Program-made: the position numbers and the translations under genes
In this document: one piece after another, positions 40,801 to 49,012 of the stretch
How the letters are laid out: each line of letters opens with the position of its first letter
Position numbering within the stretch: the stretch's first letter is position 1
Origin: Trypanosoma brucei gambiense DAL972
Taxonomy: Eukaryota; Euglenozoa; Kinetoplastea; Trypanosomatida; Trypanosomatidae
Direction: 5' to 3'
Length of the DNA: 64,000 nucleotides
NCBI RefSeq assembly: GCF_000210295.1
Contig: NC_026736.1
Span: 1,328,022 to 1,392,021 of the forward strand
The notes under the pieces: model-generated
What the model saw: the letters and a program-made list of their open reading frames with translations, nothing else
Databases searched by the model: none
Told to the model about the DNA's origin: nothing

Positions 40801-43800
40801 GTGATCCCTGAAAAGGAAATTCCAGACGCTGAAGCTGCGGCTGAACAACCTGCAGAAGATCTCACTAAGGCTGAGGAGCTTGATGAACCTGTTGCTGATA
40901 CTGAAGTAGCTGAGAAGGAACCTACTGATTCTGAGGTGATCCCTGAAAAGGAAATTCCAGACACTGAAGCTGCGTCTGAACAACCTGCAGAAGATCTCAC
41001 TAAGGCTGAGGAGCTTGATGAACCTGTTACTGATACTGAAGTAGCTGAGAAGGAACCTACTGATTCTGAGGTGATCCCTGAAAAGGAAATTCCAGACACT
41101 GAAGCTGCGTCTGAACAACCTGCAGAAGATCTCACTAAGGCTGAGGAGCTTGATGAACCTGTTACTGATACTGAAGTAGCTGAGAAGGAACCTACTGATT
41201 CTGAGGTGATCCCTGAAAAGGAAATTCCAGACACTGAAGCTGCGGCTGAACAACCTGCAGAAGATCTCACTAAGGCTGAGGAGCTTGATGAACCTGTTAC
41301 TGATACTGAAGTAGCTGAGAAGGAACCTACTGATTCTGAGGTGATCCCTGAAAAGGAAATTCCAGACACTGAAGCTGCGTCTGAACAACCTGCAGAAGAT
41401 CTCACTAAGGCTGAGGAGCTTGATGAACCTGTTACTGATACTGAAGTAGCTGAGAAGGAACCTACTGATTCTGAGGTGATCCCTGAAAAGGAAATTCCAG
41501 ACACTGAAGCTGCGTCTGAACAACCTGCAGAAGATCTCACTAAGGCTGAGGAGCTTGATGAACCTGTTACTGATACTGAAGTAGCTGAGAAGGAACCTAC
41601 TGATTCTGAGGTGATCCCTGAAAAGGAAATTCCAGACGCTGAAGCTGCGGCTGAACAACCTGCAGAAGATCTCACTAAGGCTGAGGAGCTTGATGAACCT
41701 GTTACTGATACTGAAGTAGCTGAGAAGGAACCTACTGATTCTGAGGTGATCCCTGAAAAGGAAATTCCAGACACTGAAGCTGCGGCTGAACAACCTGCAG
41801 AAGATCTCACTATGGCTGAGGAGCTTGATGAACCTGTTGCTGATACTGAAGTNNNNNNNNNNNNNNNNNNNNNNNNNNNNNNNNNNNNNNNNNNNNNNNN
41901 NNNNNNNNNNNNNNNNNNNNNNNNNNNNNNNNNNNNNNNNNNNNNNNNNNNNCTGGAAACTGAAGAATTTGCTACCCGCGCCGCCGTACAACAGAGCAGT
42001 TTCTACGACGGTGTTGACTTAATTGAGGTTGTTTGCGACGAAAGTATCTTGCGAGCAGCACTCTGTGATGAGCGTAGATACTTCTTGATGCGAATACTGG
42101 CAAGGTTGGAAAGAGCTTCACGTGGGGATATTATCCACAGTTACGATATCCACTCGCTATGCATGCACGAATATACATGCAGAAAGGAACTCTACGTTGA
42201 ATACATATATTCTCTCCACCATATTGCCCCGGAAAAGAACACAATACAACATACAAAGTGTTTGCTCATCGATGCTGAAATATCACACACCACAGAAGCA
42301 GAAAAAAGCTACGAAAAGTCTACAAATCAACAACCACTCAACGACAATCCAGAGGACAATAATATAACATCCTCAGCAAATATAGTTGATCAAACAAACG
42401 CCACGCCTCAGGGACCAATAGTTGACCAACCTGCAGAAGATCTCACTAAGGCCGGGGAGCTTGATGAACCTGTTACTGATACTGAAGTAGCTGAGAAGGA
42501 ACCTACTGATTCTGAGGTGATCCCTGAAAAGGAAATTCCAGACACTGAAGCTGCGGCTGAACAATCTGCAGAAGATCTCACTAAGGCTGAGGAGCTTGAT
42601 GAACCTGTTACTGATACTGAAGTAGCTGAGAAGGAACCTACTGATTCTGAGGTGATCCCTGAAAAGGAAATTCCAGACACTGAAGCTGCGTCTGAACAAC
42701 CTGCAGAAGATCTCACTAAGGCTGAGGAGCTTGATGAACCTGTTACTGATACTGAAGTAGCTGAGAAGGAACCTACTGATTCTGAGGTGATCCCTGAAAA
42801 GGAAATTCCAGACACTGAAGCTGCGGCTGAACAATCTGCAGAAGATCTCACTAAGGCTGAGGAGCTTGATGAACCTGTTACTGATACTGAAGTAGCTGAG
42901 AAGGAACCTACTGATTCTGAGGTGATCCCTGAAAAGGAAATTCCAGACGCTGAAGCTGCGGCTGAACAACCTGCAGAAGATCTCACTAAGGCTGAGGAGC
43001 TTGATGAACCTGTTACTGATACTGAAGTAGCTGAGAAGGAACCTACTGATTCTGAGGTGATCCCTGAAAAGGAAATTCCAGACACTGAAGCTGCGGCTGA
43101 ACAACCTGCAGAAGATCTCACTAAGGCTGAGGAGCTTGATGAACCTGTTGCTGATACTGAAGTAGCTGAGAAGGAACCTACTGATTCTGAGGTGATCCCT
43201 GAAAAGGAAATTCCAGACACTGAAGCTGCGGCTGAACAACCTGCAGAAGATCTCACTAAGGCTGAGGAGCTTGATGAACCTGTTACTGATACTGAAGTAG
43301 CTGAGAAGGAACCTACTGATTCTGAGGTGATCCCTGAAAAGGAAATTCCAGACGCTGAAGCTGCGGCTGAACAACCTGCAGAAGATCTCACTAAGGCTGA
43401 GGAGCTTGATGAACCTGTTGCTGATACTGAAGTAGCTGAGAAGGAACCTACTGATTCTGAGGTGATCCCTGAAAAGGAAATTCCAGACACTGAAGCTGCG
43501 TCTGAACAACCTGCAGAAGATCTCACTAAGGCTGAGGAGCTTGATGAACCTGTTACTGATACTGAAGTAGCTGAGAAGGAACCTACTGATTCTGAGGTGA
43601 TCCCTGAAAAGGAAATTCCAGACGCTGAAGCTGCGGCTGAACAACCTGCAGAAGATCTCACTAAGGCTGAGGAGCTTGATGAACCTGTTGCTGATACTGA
43701 AGTAGCTGAGAAGGAACCTACTGATTCTGAGGTGATCCCTGAAAAGGAAATTCCAGACACTGAAGCTGCGGCTGAACAACCTGCAGAAGATCTCACTAAG

Positions 43801-44598
43801 GCTGAGGAGCTTGATGAACCTGTTACTGATACTGAAGTAACTGAGAAGGAACCTACTGATTCTGAGGTGATCCCTGAAAAGGAAATTCCAGACACTGAAG
43901 CTGCGGCTGAACAATCTGCAGAAGATCTCACTAAGGCTGAGGAGCTTGATGAACCTGTTACTGATACTGAAGTAGCTGAGAAGGAACCTACTGATTCTGA
44001 GGTGATCCCTGAAAAGGAAATTCCAGACACTGAAGCTGCGGCTGAACAACCTGCAGAAGATCTCACTAAGGCTGAGGAGCTTGATGAACCTGTTACTGAT
44101 ACTGAAGTAGCTGAGAAGGAACCTACTGATTCTGAGGTGATCCCTGAAAAGGAAGTTCCAGACACTGAAGCTGCGGCTGAACAACCTGCAGAAGATCTCA
44201 CTAAGGCTGAGGAGCTTGATGAACCTGTTACTGATACTGAAGTAGCTGAGAAGGAACCTACTGATTCTGAGGTGATCCCTGAAAAGGAAGTTCCAGACAC
44301 TGAAGCTGCGTCTGAACAACCTGCAGAAGATCTCACTAAGGCTGAGGAGCTTGATGAACCTGTTGCTGATACTGAAGTAGCTGAGAAGGAACCTACTGAT
44401 TCTGAGGTGATCCCTGAAAAGGAAGTTCCAGACACTGAAGCTGCGGCTGAACAATCTGCAGAAGATCTCACTAAGGCTGAGGAGCTTGATGAACCTGTTG
44501 CTGATACTGAAGTAGCTGAGAAGGAACCTACTGATTCTGAGGTGATCCCTGAAAAGGAAATTCCAGACACTGAAGCTGCGGCTGAACAACCTGCATAA
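34804..44598 (+). CDS. Giant acidic-repeat cytoskeletal-type protein (gap inside)
   Basis: Residues 1-1254 are unique: long charged helices rich in Glu, Arg, Lys and aromatic residues, with no transmembrane segment. An IQ-like motif (IQRAVRSFRAGRLGWRI) lies at about residues 496-512, suggesting calmodulin or centrin binding. From 38566 onward the protein consists of a 45-residue acidic repeat. Large proteins with long near-identical repeats are typical of trypanosome cytoskeletal structures such as the flagellum attachment zone, but this one is not identified from sequence alone. The frame crosses a 100-N gap only because the placeholder length happens to fit, so real length and continuity are unknown. 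It ends at a TAA at 44596-44598 inside a repeat. The same frame continues to 44931. Codon-level sameness of repeats indicates recent homogenisation. Confidence 0.8.
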   Translation: MDGYLPNLTRESLNIPTRGISGQNQWRTVRRVCNTASSHDGYKKMLEGVRRQFLEPAYQVPVSRLPDVPVPCRPPPSSSSPGRFSRNLQYTVKDRKIVKKEEEDICSPSLEALEENGRQHIIVNEVWERQVLKQMMIVRYVTFVLRDEIRDLELVEREQRGTIAFEEEKERYWLQHESDASVQLREYKLALSAKREKQKRLQENEALYRARSSSSPFPMNEFKMEPDAQKILQEYLKMKHLADDGEGQSQECPHPPLRRSPQQQRSAERYRRLIGKVSSHNNPPVVRVQPLSNVCNTLGIAAYMGLLEKDSESRKMIEEREEEEYKRIMEHFEEQSSLLLTWKHKRLHLERLIYWKAQSEERRQKEQLRIEMEVLRPRKQMAMPHEELAAQEEEFRNMLGAEEGTRRGDLLQLHNEYFMRTKVKALGNEEMNLRAHILQEDIGVRKLLVQGLEIILRQGICKEWEQNVVMLVPEQIQALAKLNREWIEHEKQILTIQRAVRSFRAGRLGWRITHSEIGRIIQKKRDIAKIDRGKKSLCEYKNYLASEFAAVEEEVRTLHANERNKLFDVEYNSRTIVYTEEEWNRGVLRRAERQDLYDSVIVPLVTNCFSAELDARREIDVEEEFVRGRMCNFFNRLSNIIRTKTYVLGREVEGRAAIEKDENNFFFSILCMELDDRDLVRIMMKEIQAQKEEELFAQALVLLESRKEEEMYMYARLTRLHYEFKREKLEIEALDPNPRALTAHTFLNTALCFFCDESVEFLENYGSLLVEQHSEIVYLCCVAITEEREEEARHLLERLESRAWPEITDCAHREMSSKLRKELRNIGAASRIKIFYRKYRNGDVGRSGMRKHLREAFRVMREKAELKEVFDRQRIDVQECRHNLRDAVAIQSYYTYRRIALELSVVENRAEPRGRSELEGQEEMMFKMILNYFEPPAVPMVDAVTILLHSESHGRIRIKKEWQKAIENDFTRRKEWFEKDVLAIITLRKWQKFAAVKRKRTFIKAELEKLVLSELTQRHELELNEANERFIDIVKPMEYTTHHQAYLDQDVPRFLNEMCFDIGFHLGIKEEEWQNRMLLLWRMRNSYHEKELETEEFATRAALQQSSFYDGVDLIEVVCDESILRAALCDERRYFLMRILARLERASRGDIIHSYDIHSLCMHEYTCRKELYVEYIYSLHHIAPEKNTIQHTKCLLIDAEISHTTEAEKSYEKSTNQQPLNDNPEDNNITSSANIVDQTNATPQGPIVDQPAEDLTKAGELDEPVTDTEVAEKEPTDSEVIPEKEIPDTEAAAEQSAEDLTKAEELDEPVTDTEVAEKEPTDSEVIPEKEIPDTEAAAEQPAEDLTKAEELDEPVTDTEVAEKEPTDSEVIPEKEIPDTEAAAEQPAEDLTKAEELDEPVTDTEVAEKEPTDSEVIPEKEIPDTEAAAEQPAEDLTKAEELDEPVTDTEVAEKEPTDSEVIPEKEIPDTEAAAEQPAEDLTKAEELDEPVTDTEVAEKEPTDSEVIPEKEIPDAEAAAEQPAEDLTKAEELDEPVADTEVAEKEPTDSEVIPEKEIPDAEAASEQPAEDLTKAEELDEPVTDTEVAEKEPTDSEVIPEKEIPDAEAAAEQPAEDLTKAEELDEPVADTEVAEKEPTDSEVIPEKEIPDTEAASEQPAEDLTKAEELDEPVTDTEVAEKEPTDSEVIPEKEIPDAEAAAEQPAEDLTKAEELDEPVADTEVAEKEPTDSEVIPEKEIPDTEAASEQPAEDLTKAEELDEPVTDTEVAEKEPTDSEVIPEKEIPDTEAASEQPAEDLTKAEELDEPVTDTEVAEKEPTDSEVIPEKEIPDAEAAAEQPAEDLTKAEELDEPVADTEVAEKEPTDSEVIPEKEIPDTEAASEQPAEDLTKAEELDEPVTDTEVAEKEPTDSEVIPEKEIPDAEAAAEQPAEDLTKAEELDEPVTDTEVAEKEPTDSEVIPEKEIPDTEAAAEQPAEDLTKAEELDEPVADTEVAEKEPTDSEVIPEKEIPDAEAAAEQPAEDLTKAEELDEPVADTEVAEKEPTDSEVIPEKEIPDTEAASEQPAEDLTKAEELDEPVTDTEVAEKEPTDSEVIPEKEIPDTEAASEQPAEDLTKAEELDEPVTDTEVAEKEPTDSEVIPEKEIPDTEAAAEQPAEDLTKAEELDEPVTDTEVAEKEPTDSEVIPEKEIPDTEAASEQPAEDLTKAEELDEPVTDTEVAEKEPTDSEVIPEKEIPDTEAASEQPAEDLTKAEELDEPVTDTEVAEKEPTDSEVIPEKEIPDAEAAAEQPAEDLTKAEELDEPVTDTEVAEKEPTDSEVIPEKEIPDTEAAAEQPAEDLTMAEELDEPVADTEXXXXXXXXXXXXXXXXXXXXXXXXXXXXXXXXXXLETEEFATRAAVQQSSFYDGVDLIEVVCDESILRAALCDERRYFLMRILARLERASRGDIIHSYDIHSLCMHEYTCRKELYVEYIYSLHHIAPEKNTIQHTKCLLIDAEISHTTEAEKSYEKSTNQQPLNDNPEDNNITSSANIVDQTNATPQGPIVDQPAEDLTKAGELDEPVTDTEVAEKEPTDSEVIPEKEIPDTEAAAEQSAEDLTKAEELDEPVTDTEVAEKEPTDSEVIPEKEIPDTEAASEQPAEDLTKAEELDEPVTDTEVAEKEPTDSEVIPEKEIPDTEAAAEQSAEDLTKAEELDEPVTDTEVAEKEPTDSEVIPEKEIPDAEAAAEQPAEDLTKAEELDEPVTDTEVAEKEPTDSEVIPEKEIPDTEAAAEQPAEDLTKAEELDEPVADTEVAEKEPTDSEVIPEKEIPDTEAAAEQPAEDLTKAEELDEPVTDTEVAEKEPTDSEVIPEKEIPDAEAAAEQPAEDLTKAEELDEPVADTEVAEKEPTDSEVIPEKEIPDTEAASEQPAEDLTKAEELDEPVTDTEVAEKEPTDSEVIPEKEIPDAEAAAEQPAEDLTKAEELDEPVADTEVAEKEPTDSEVIPEKEIPDTEAAAEQPAEDLTKAEELDEPVTDTEVTEKEPTDSEVIPEKEIPDTEAAAEQSAEDLTKAEELDEPVTDTEVAEKEPTDSEVIPEKEIPDTEAAAEQPAEDLTKAEELDEPVTDTEVAEKEPTDSEVIPEKEVPDTEAAAEQPAEDLTKAEELDEPVTDTEVAEKEPTDSEVIPEKEVPDTEAASEQPAEDLTKAEELDEPVADTEVAEKEPTDSEVIPEKEVPDTEAAAEQSAEDLTKAEELDEPVADTEVAEKEPTDSEVIPEKEIPDTEAAAEQPA
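38077..38565 (+). repeat. Unique segment, left copy of a 489-bp duplication
   Basis: This matches 41953-42441 at every position I compared except 38110 (C versus G, giving Leu versus Val). It encodes the last unique residues before the repeat array. Confidence 0.92.
38566..41852 (+). repeat. Left array: 24.3 units of a 135-bp coding repeat
   Basis: Each unit is 135 bp (45 codons) starting at CTCACTAAGG. Twenty-four complete units and a 47-bp partial end at the gap. Units differ at a few fixed sites only: PV[T/A]DTE, PD[T/A]EAA, AA[A/S]EQ and EQ[P/S]. The first unit carries a Gly variant (KAGELDE) and EQS. The last partial unit has TMAEE in place of TKAEE. Confidence 0.96.
41853..41952. other. 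Assembly gap of 100 N
   Basis: Exactly 100 N, a conventional placeholder for a gap of unknown length. It falls inside the repeat array of the giant gene. Confidence 0.98.
41953..42441 (+). repeat. Unique segment, right copy of the 489-bp duplication
   Basis: This repeats 38077-38565 with one visible substitution. It begins abruptly at the gap edge, mid-sequence relative to the left copy. Confidence 0.92.
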
Positions 44599-44931
44599 GA
44601 TCTCACTAAGGCTGAGGAGCTTGATGAACCTGTTGCTGATACTGAAGTAGCTGAGAAGGAACCTACTGATTCTGAGGTGATCCCTGAAAAGGAAATTCCA
44701 GACACTGAAGCTGCGTCTGAACAACCTGCAGAAGATCTCACTAAGGCTGAGGAGCTTGATGAACCTGTTACTGATACTGAAGTAACTGAGAAGGAACCTA
44801 CTGATTCTGAGGTGATCCCTGAAAAGGAAGTTCCAGACACTGAAGCTGCGGCTGAACAACCTGCAGAAGATCTCACTAAGGCTGAGGGGCTTGATGAACC
44901 TGTTACTGATGCTGAAGTAGCTGAAATGTAG
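42442..44931 (+). repeat. Right array: 18.4 units of the 135-bp repeat
   Basis: There are eighteen complete units and a 60-bp terminal partial unit ending in GCTGAAATGTAG. Variant order differs from the left array from the second unit on. KE[I/V]PD and EV[A/T]EKE variants appear only here; V variants (EVP) cluster in the last six units. The sixteenth unit contains the TAA at 44596-44598. Confidence 0.95.
44599..44931 (+). pseudogene. In-frame 3' remainder of the giant repeat gene after TAA
   Basis: It stays in the same frame as the giant ORF for 110 codons plus a TAG at 44929-44931. It encodes two more repeat units and a distinct terminus (EVAEM). Relative to the neighbouring units, the TAA at 44596 differs from GAA by one G-to-T change. 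It is either an untranslated remnant of a truncated allele or the true C terminus if the TAA is a sequencing error. No ATG at its beginning supports separate translation. Confidence 0.6.
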
Positions 44932-45959
44932 TTTATTATCTTAAAAATTTTGATTGTTGGTAATATTTGTGATGTTGCTTGTCTTTTATTTCGATTTTTT
45001 TTGCAAAATTTCTTATTGTTTTTTGTAGAAATTTGAATAATCTTGTATTTTGAATTCTGTTGTCCAGGTTTGTAAAACTTTTTAAAAAAGTTTTTACTTT
45101 CTGCTGTTATGTCATTCTGGTTATATATGTATTTTGTATTCCCTTTACTTTGGTTATCTTTTAGTTGAAAGGGTAGAGGGTGGAGATATGTAAATATATG
45201 CGTGTGTGTGTGAATAGAATTTTTGTAGGTTTTTGTGGTCGAATTTGTTTATTGATGAGATTTTTTTGTTAAAAAAGTGTTTCTGTAATGATATCATGTT
45301 TTTTTTTGTCTTTACTGAGGTGCTGTGAGAGTGTTGTGCTTTATGGTATTTACGTTTTTTTTGTGGTTGTGTGAATTGTGTGAATGTTTGTCTTTTCAGT
45401 TGGTCGGCGAATTGAGTTTCTAGTGGGTTTGTTCTCCACATTCTATGTAAATTATTTTCGGTGTTTCTTTCCAATCGGAAAATTATTCTTGTTTAATGTT
45501 TTATGTACTGCTTTGACTGTTAAATTTTTGTGCAATGATTGCTCAATTTTATATCCTCTATTTTCTCCCCGATTAACATTAGATTTACTTTGAGGAGATA
45601 TTAGTTTGTGCGCACTAATTTGGTTGGTAGTAGGCACATTTGTAGAGGGAAGGGATAAAGGGCTATTATTTTTTTTGTTTTGACAGGATCTCCGCGTGTG
45701 TGAGGGGACCAACCTAAAGTTGTAAGAGAGCAGTGAGTTAAGCAACCGAGAGGGAGATTAGGGACGCTATCATTAACCAGGGTAGCCATATATATTATTA
45801 GTGTGATTTTGAAGGCTAAGTTACCCCAGATACAACAAGCTGTGAGAAAGGAGGAAAGTTCTGCAAAGGGAGAAGTATATATACCCCTTCCTTCGTCCTT
45901 TACTCTTTTGTTTGTTTTTATACGCCTCTGAAGGTGAGGGCTAGGGACGTTGTGCTCCA
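44932..45959 (+). other. 1.0 kb spacer
   Basis: No gene is seen. It is AT-rich 3' UTR-like sequence with TTTTTTAAAAAAG near 45080 and a T-rich tract at 45899-45921, followed by AG at 45932-45933. That is the likely acceptor for the UBX gene, about 27 bases before its ATG. Confidence 0.6.
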
Positions 45960-47171
45960 ATGGATGAAGATGTGGTGCAAATCTTTATGGCAATGTGTGA
46001 TTGCAGTGAAACTGTGGCAATAAGCCTCTTATCAGAGGCTAACTTTGATGTGGATTATGCCTACCATCTCCATATGTCGCGTACCCAAGGGGCTGATGAA
46101 AGTGTTACTTCACTTCACGGCACTTCCCCACAAGGAGAAGCACCTCATTTACAGGAACCTGAATTACCGCATGCCTCTTACGTAGTGAACCGGCTTGATG
46201 GTGGTGGTGGCTACGTGGGTGGTAATTACCCTCACGAACGGGATTTTTTGCTTGATGAGGTGGAAAGTGAGCAGGATCTACTGGATTCAGTGTTCCCTAT
46301 ACCAGCTTTTGTCCACCGCAGTCCCGAACCCTTTGATACTTTTTGCACTGATTCCCTAAATAGAGACCAGTGGGTTATTTTGAGTTTTGTTTTGAATGAT
46401 TTTACGGGGTTTTGTGTCAACAGAGACATTTGGCGGTCGGAAGATTTATTAGAGGTTCTTAGTATGTTTTCAATATATCAAACCACCGCCGATGAAGGTG
46501 AGGGACCCGGGCTTGCGCACGGCTATCGCCTCGACGTGGAAAAAGATATTCCAACTCTCCTTATAATCAATCCAATAACACGTGTAAAGGAGACGCGAAT
46601 ACCTATAAATGTCCATGAAGCGACCATTGAGAGTTATGAGGTTAAAAATGCTCTTCTCACCTTTGTTGGTGAGAGGGGCTCGCCAAATCAGTGGGAGGAA
46701 TGCAGGCTGCGGGGAACATATGAAAACGCATCCCCTGTTTCGCATACAGAAAATTCGAGAGAGTACGTGGATGTTGAAGAAACGAGCATTCCATTTTCTG
46801 AACCAGAGGCAGGACGCCGTGATGAGGCAAATGAAGGGGTTGTAGCACAACCACCACAAATATTGGCTGTTGATATCAGTCCCTACGAAGTCCCTGCAGA
46901 AGTGGGAAGTGCCTTTACTTTGCGATGCCGCTTGCCTAAGGAACAGTTAACGTTGCGCCTTAAACCTGAGATGCCCGTTCTACTTTTATTGAAATATCTT
47001 TCCACCCGGTTGTACTTTAGCCAGTCAACCGCCTTTCCCGGAGGTGTCCCAAATTGCTCACTAAGGGTTGGTTTCCCTCCGAAAGATCTTATTGTGGAAG
47101 ACGGTGAGGTTCAGCTTGGAACTTGTCCGGGGTTAAGATCAGGAGATACAGTGGTTCTTCACATCCATTGA
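45960..47171 (+). CDS. UBA-UAS-UBX protein, UBXN7-like p97 cofactor
   Basis: The 403-residue protein has a UBA-like three-helix domain at residues 1-42 (VVQIFMAMCDCSETVAISLL...NFDVDYAYHLH). A thioredoxin-like UAS domain follows at about 118-250, with WVILSFVLNDFTGFCVNRDIW and a cis-Pro-like strand KDIPTLLIINP. A C-terminal UBX domain lies at about 318-403 (FTLRCRLPKEQLTLRL...VLLLLKYL...LRVGFPPKDL). This order matches UBXD7/Ubx5 and FAF1-type cofactors that link ubiquitinated substrates to the p97/VCP segregase. No CxxC pair is present in the UAS, as expected for the non-redox version. The canonical UBX loop Phe-Pro appears as GFPP. The start is supported by an AG 27 bases upstream. Confidence 0.87.
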   Translation: MDEDVVQIFMAMCDCSETVAISLLSEANFDVDYAYHLHMSRTQGADESVTSLHGTSPQGEAPHLQEPELPHASYVVNRLDGGGGYVGGNYPHERDFLLDEVESEQDLLDSVFPIPAFVHRSPEPFDTFCTDSLNRDQWVILSFVLNDFTGFCVNRDIWRSEDLLEVLSMFSIYQTTADEGEGPGLAHGYRLDVEKDIPTLLIINPITRVKETRIPINVHEATIESYEVKNALLTFVGERGSPNQWEECRLRGTYENASPVSHTENSREYVDVEETSIPFSEPEAGRRDEANEGVVAQPPQILAVDISPYEVPAEVGSAFTLRCRLPKEQLTLRLKPEMPVLLLLKYLSTRLYFSQSTAFPGGVPNCSLRVGFPPKDLIVEDGEVQLGTCPGLRSGDTVVLHIH

Positions 47172-47676
47172 TGTTAGCTGGAAGATGGCAATGCTAGTGT
47201 TAGCGATAGGCAACACAATTTTTGAGGTTAACCATCATTATTATTTTTATGTGGTAGCTGTTGCAAACGCTTATGTTTTTGTTTGAGAGGGGGGGGGGAG
47301 GCCCAACTCTCATTCATTTGAGCAACCTTCTTCTCTGTGCGTGGGTATTTTGCATCTGGAAGGTCGTGAGAATTTTTTTCCGCTCACGTTCACGGGTGGT
47401 TTCACATCGTGGCCAACACCCCTCCCCTCCCTCCCCTACGCGCGCTCACTGACTGTAATGTTATCATCTTTCCGTCGATCACTGCTATCATTATTATTTT
47501 GTACATCTTACCCTCTCTGCCGTATCGAGCGGCGTTTAATTACTAAACCCATTCTCCTTCGCCCCTTCCCCACCCTTATACCTTTTTTTTTTTGTGAATC
47601 CCATGCAAATTGTGCTCCCTGAATTGAAGGGATATTTACTCAAGGTTGTGGACAAAATTGCTCCCTCCAACTTGTA
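47172..47676 (+). other. 0.5 kb spacer
   Basis: No gene is seen. A pyrimidine tract at 47575-47593 precedes the first AG at 47628-47629, the likely acceptor for the ArfGAP gene. An ATG at 47603 lies upstream of that AG and is probably not in the mature mRNA. Confidence 0.6.
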
Positions 47677-48504
47677 ATGACGGAAAAGGAAAATGGAAAC
47701 AAAGATAAGAGGCGGAAGGAGAAGCATCGCAAACATCATCGTGACCGCCGCGAAAGTTGTAATGGTGTTGTTAACTCATCTGCAGCCAAAACTAGGCCTG
47801 AAACTGCTGTGGCAATAGAGGGTGCGGATGAGGAAGTGGAGAACTGGGATGAAAACCGTACACGGGTTGATCAACTCTGTCAAACCTACCCGAACAACAT
47901 GTGCAACGACTGCAACAACGCTGGAACTCGCTGGGCCTCGGTTAATCACGGCGTGTTTTTATGCATTCGGTGCTCCGGCATCCATCGCTCACTGGGCGTC
48001 CACGTGTCGAAGGTGAAGTCAGCTAACATGGACAAGTGGAGTGCAGCAGAGGTTCATTTGATGGAACTCATAGGCAATCAACGGGCAAAGTTACTTTACG
48101 AGGCGCATCTTCCTAAAGATATGAAGCCCATGACGTTTGCAGAGTCTGATGCTACTCTACAAACTTTTATCCAGCGGAAGTATCAGGAAAAAGCATTTTC
48201 TGTGGAGGCCGTAGATGAGAAACTTCGCCAGTACCATAAAGAAGCGCGGTACGGGAAGAAACCGAAGCGGAATAGCAGCGCGAGTCGTAAAAAAAAAGCG
48301 AATGACGGAGCGAACGACAAAGCCGAGAGGAGTTTGAAGGGGGAGGACACAATCAAGGCGTTATATGGCTCCAATGCGGAGGTTATATCTAAAATGTCAA
48401 AGAGGACGGGACCCATTCGTGGGACTTTTGGAGTAGTGAATGTTGGACCGGAAGCGTACGATGAGCGGCGCAAGACACTTCTGGAGCAGTTTGGCTTTTC
48501 TTGA
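47677..48504 (+). CDS. ArfGAP zinc-finger protein
   Basis: The 275-residue product has an ArfGAP domain at about residues 60-180. The zinc site is C76-x2-C79-x16-C96-x2-C99 (CNDCNNAGTRWASVNHGVFLCIRC), followed by SGIHRSLGVHVSKVKS. R104 in GIHRSLG is the expected catalytic arginine finger, so the enzyme should be active. ArfGAPs stimulate GTP hydrolysis on Arf GTPases and control vesicle coat cycling at Golgi and endosomes. The N terminus is a highly basic Lys/Arg/His stretch and the C-terminal ~75 residues are basic and Lys-rich, without ankyrin, PH or other extra domains. This resembles the short SMAP/Age2 type. The family call is secure. Confidence 0.94.
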   Translation: MTEKENGNKDKRRKEKHRKHHRDRRESCNGVVNSSAAKTRPETAVAIEGADEEVENWDENRTRVDQLCQTYPNNMCNDCNNAGTRWASVNHGVFLCIRCSGIHRSLGVHVSKVKSANMDKWSAAEVHLMELIGNQRAKLLYEAHLPKDMKPMTFAESDATLQTFIQRKYQEKAFSVEAVDEKLRQYHKEARYGKKPKRNSSASRKKKANDGANDKAERSLKGEDTIKALYGSNAEVISKMSKRTGPIRGTFGVVNVGPEAYDERRKTLLEQFGFS

Positions 48505-49012
48505 GTGTTTTTTTTTCTCTTTTGGACGAAAACACCCATTCCCTGCACTCTAAGTATGTGGTGGTGAAGAAGTTAGGGAGTACGTAACTGTTGAGGCGCA
48601 ACTCCTGCTCAGATATGAAAGCCCATGGTGATGATGATGTCGACCATCGAGAAGTGTGAGTTGACAGTGGCGCAATCGCCTTTATGTTTTCTCTGTCTTG
48701 CAATGTTAACATGGGCGGTTGAAATTTTTCTCTCTTAGTTCACCGTTCAGTGTAAAATTACCATCTAGTTGTCTATGTGCATGCACTTGACCCTATTGTA
48801 CCTATTGCTGTTTTCCTTATGATAAACAAAAAATCATTTCCCTCTTTCTCCTAAAAAAAAATAATAATAATAATCCAGCGACAACGTCAAACAAAGAAAA
48901 TATAGCAAAAAATTGCTTTGGTGATACACGCGAGAGGGTAATTGTGTTATTACGTTTTCGAACTTGCCTGCTGTAGGGGGCAGCGTTTCACTGTGATTTT
49001 TCTTTCCATCCA
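48505..49012 (+). other. 0.5 kb spacer
   Basis: No gene is seen. T-tracts follow the ArfGAP stop, and an A-rich/AAT run lies at 48854-48874. GCCTGCTGTAG, with AG at about 48974-48975, is a plausible acceptor for the Hip gene. Confidence 0.55.

Noticed and set aside
38497..41991. Two overlapping antisense ORFs of about 1,164 and 1,092 codons across the left array (and similar ones at 42373-44876)
   Set aside because: A 135-bp unit without stops in an antisense frame stays open when repeated. They start inside the repeats or gap, run opposite to all other genes and encode only the repeat in reverse.
47603..47677. 24-codon uORF overlapping the ArfGAP start codon by one base
   Set aside because: Its ATG lies before the first AG (47628-47629) downstream of the pyrimidine tract, so it is probably absent from the mature mRNA.
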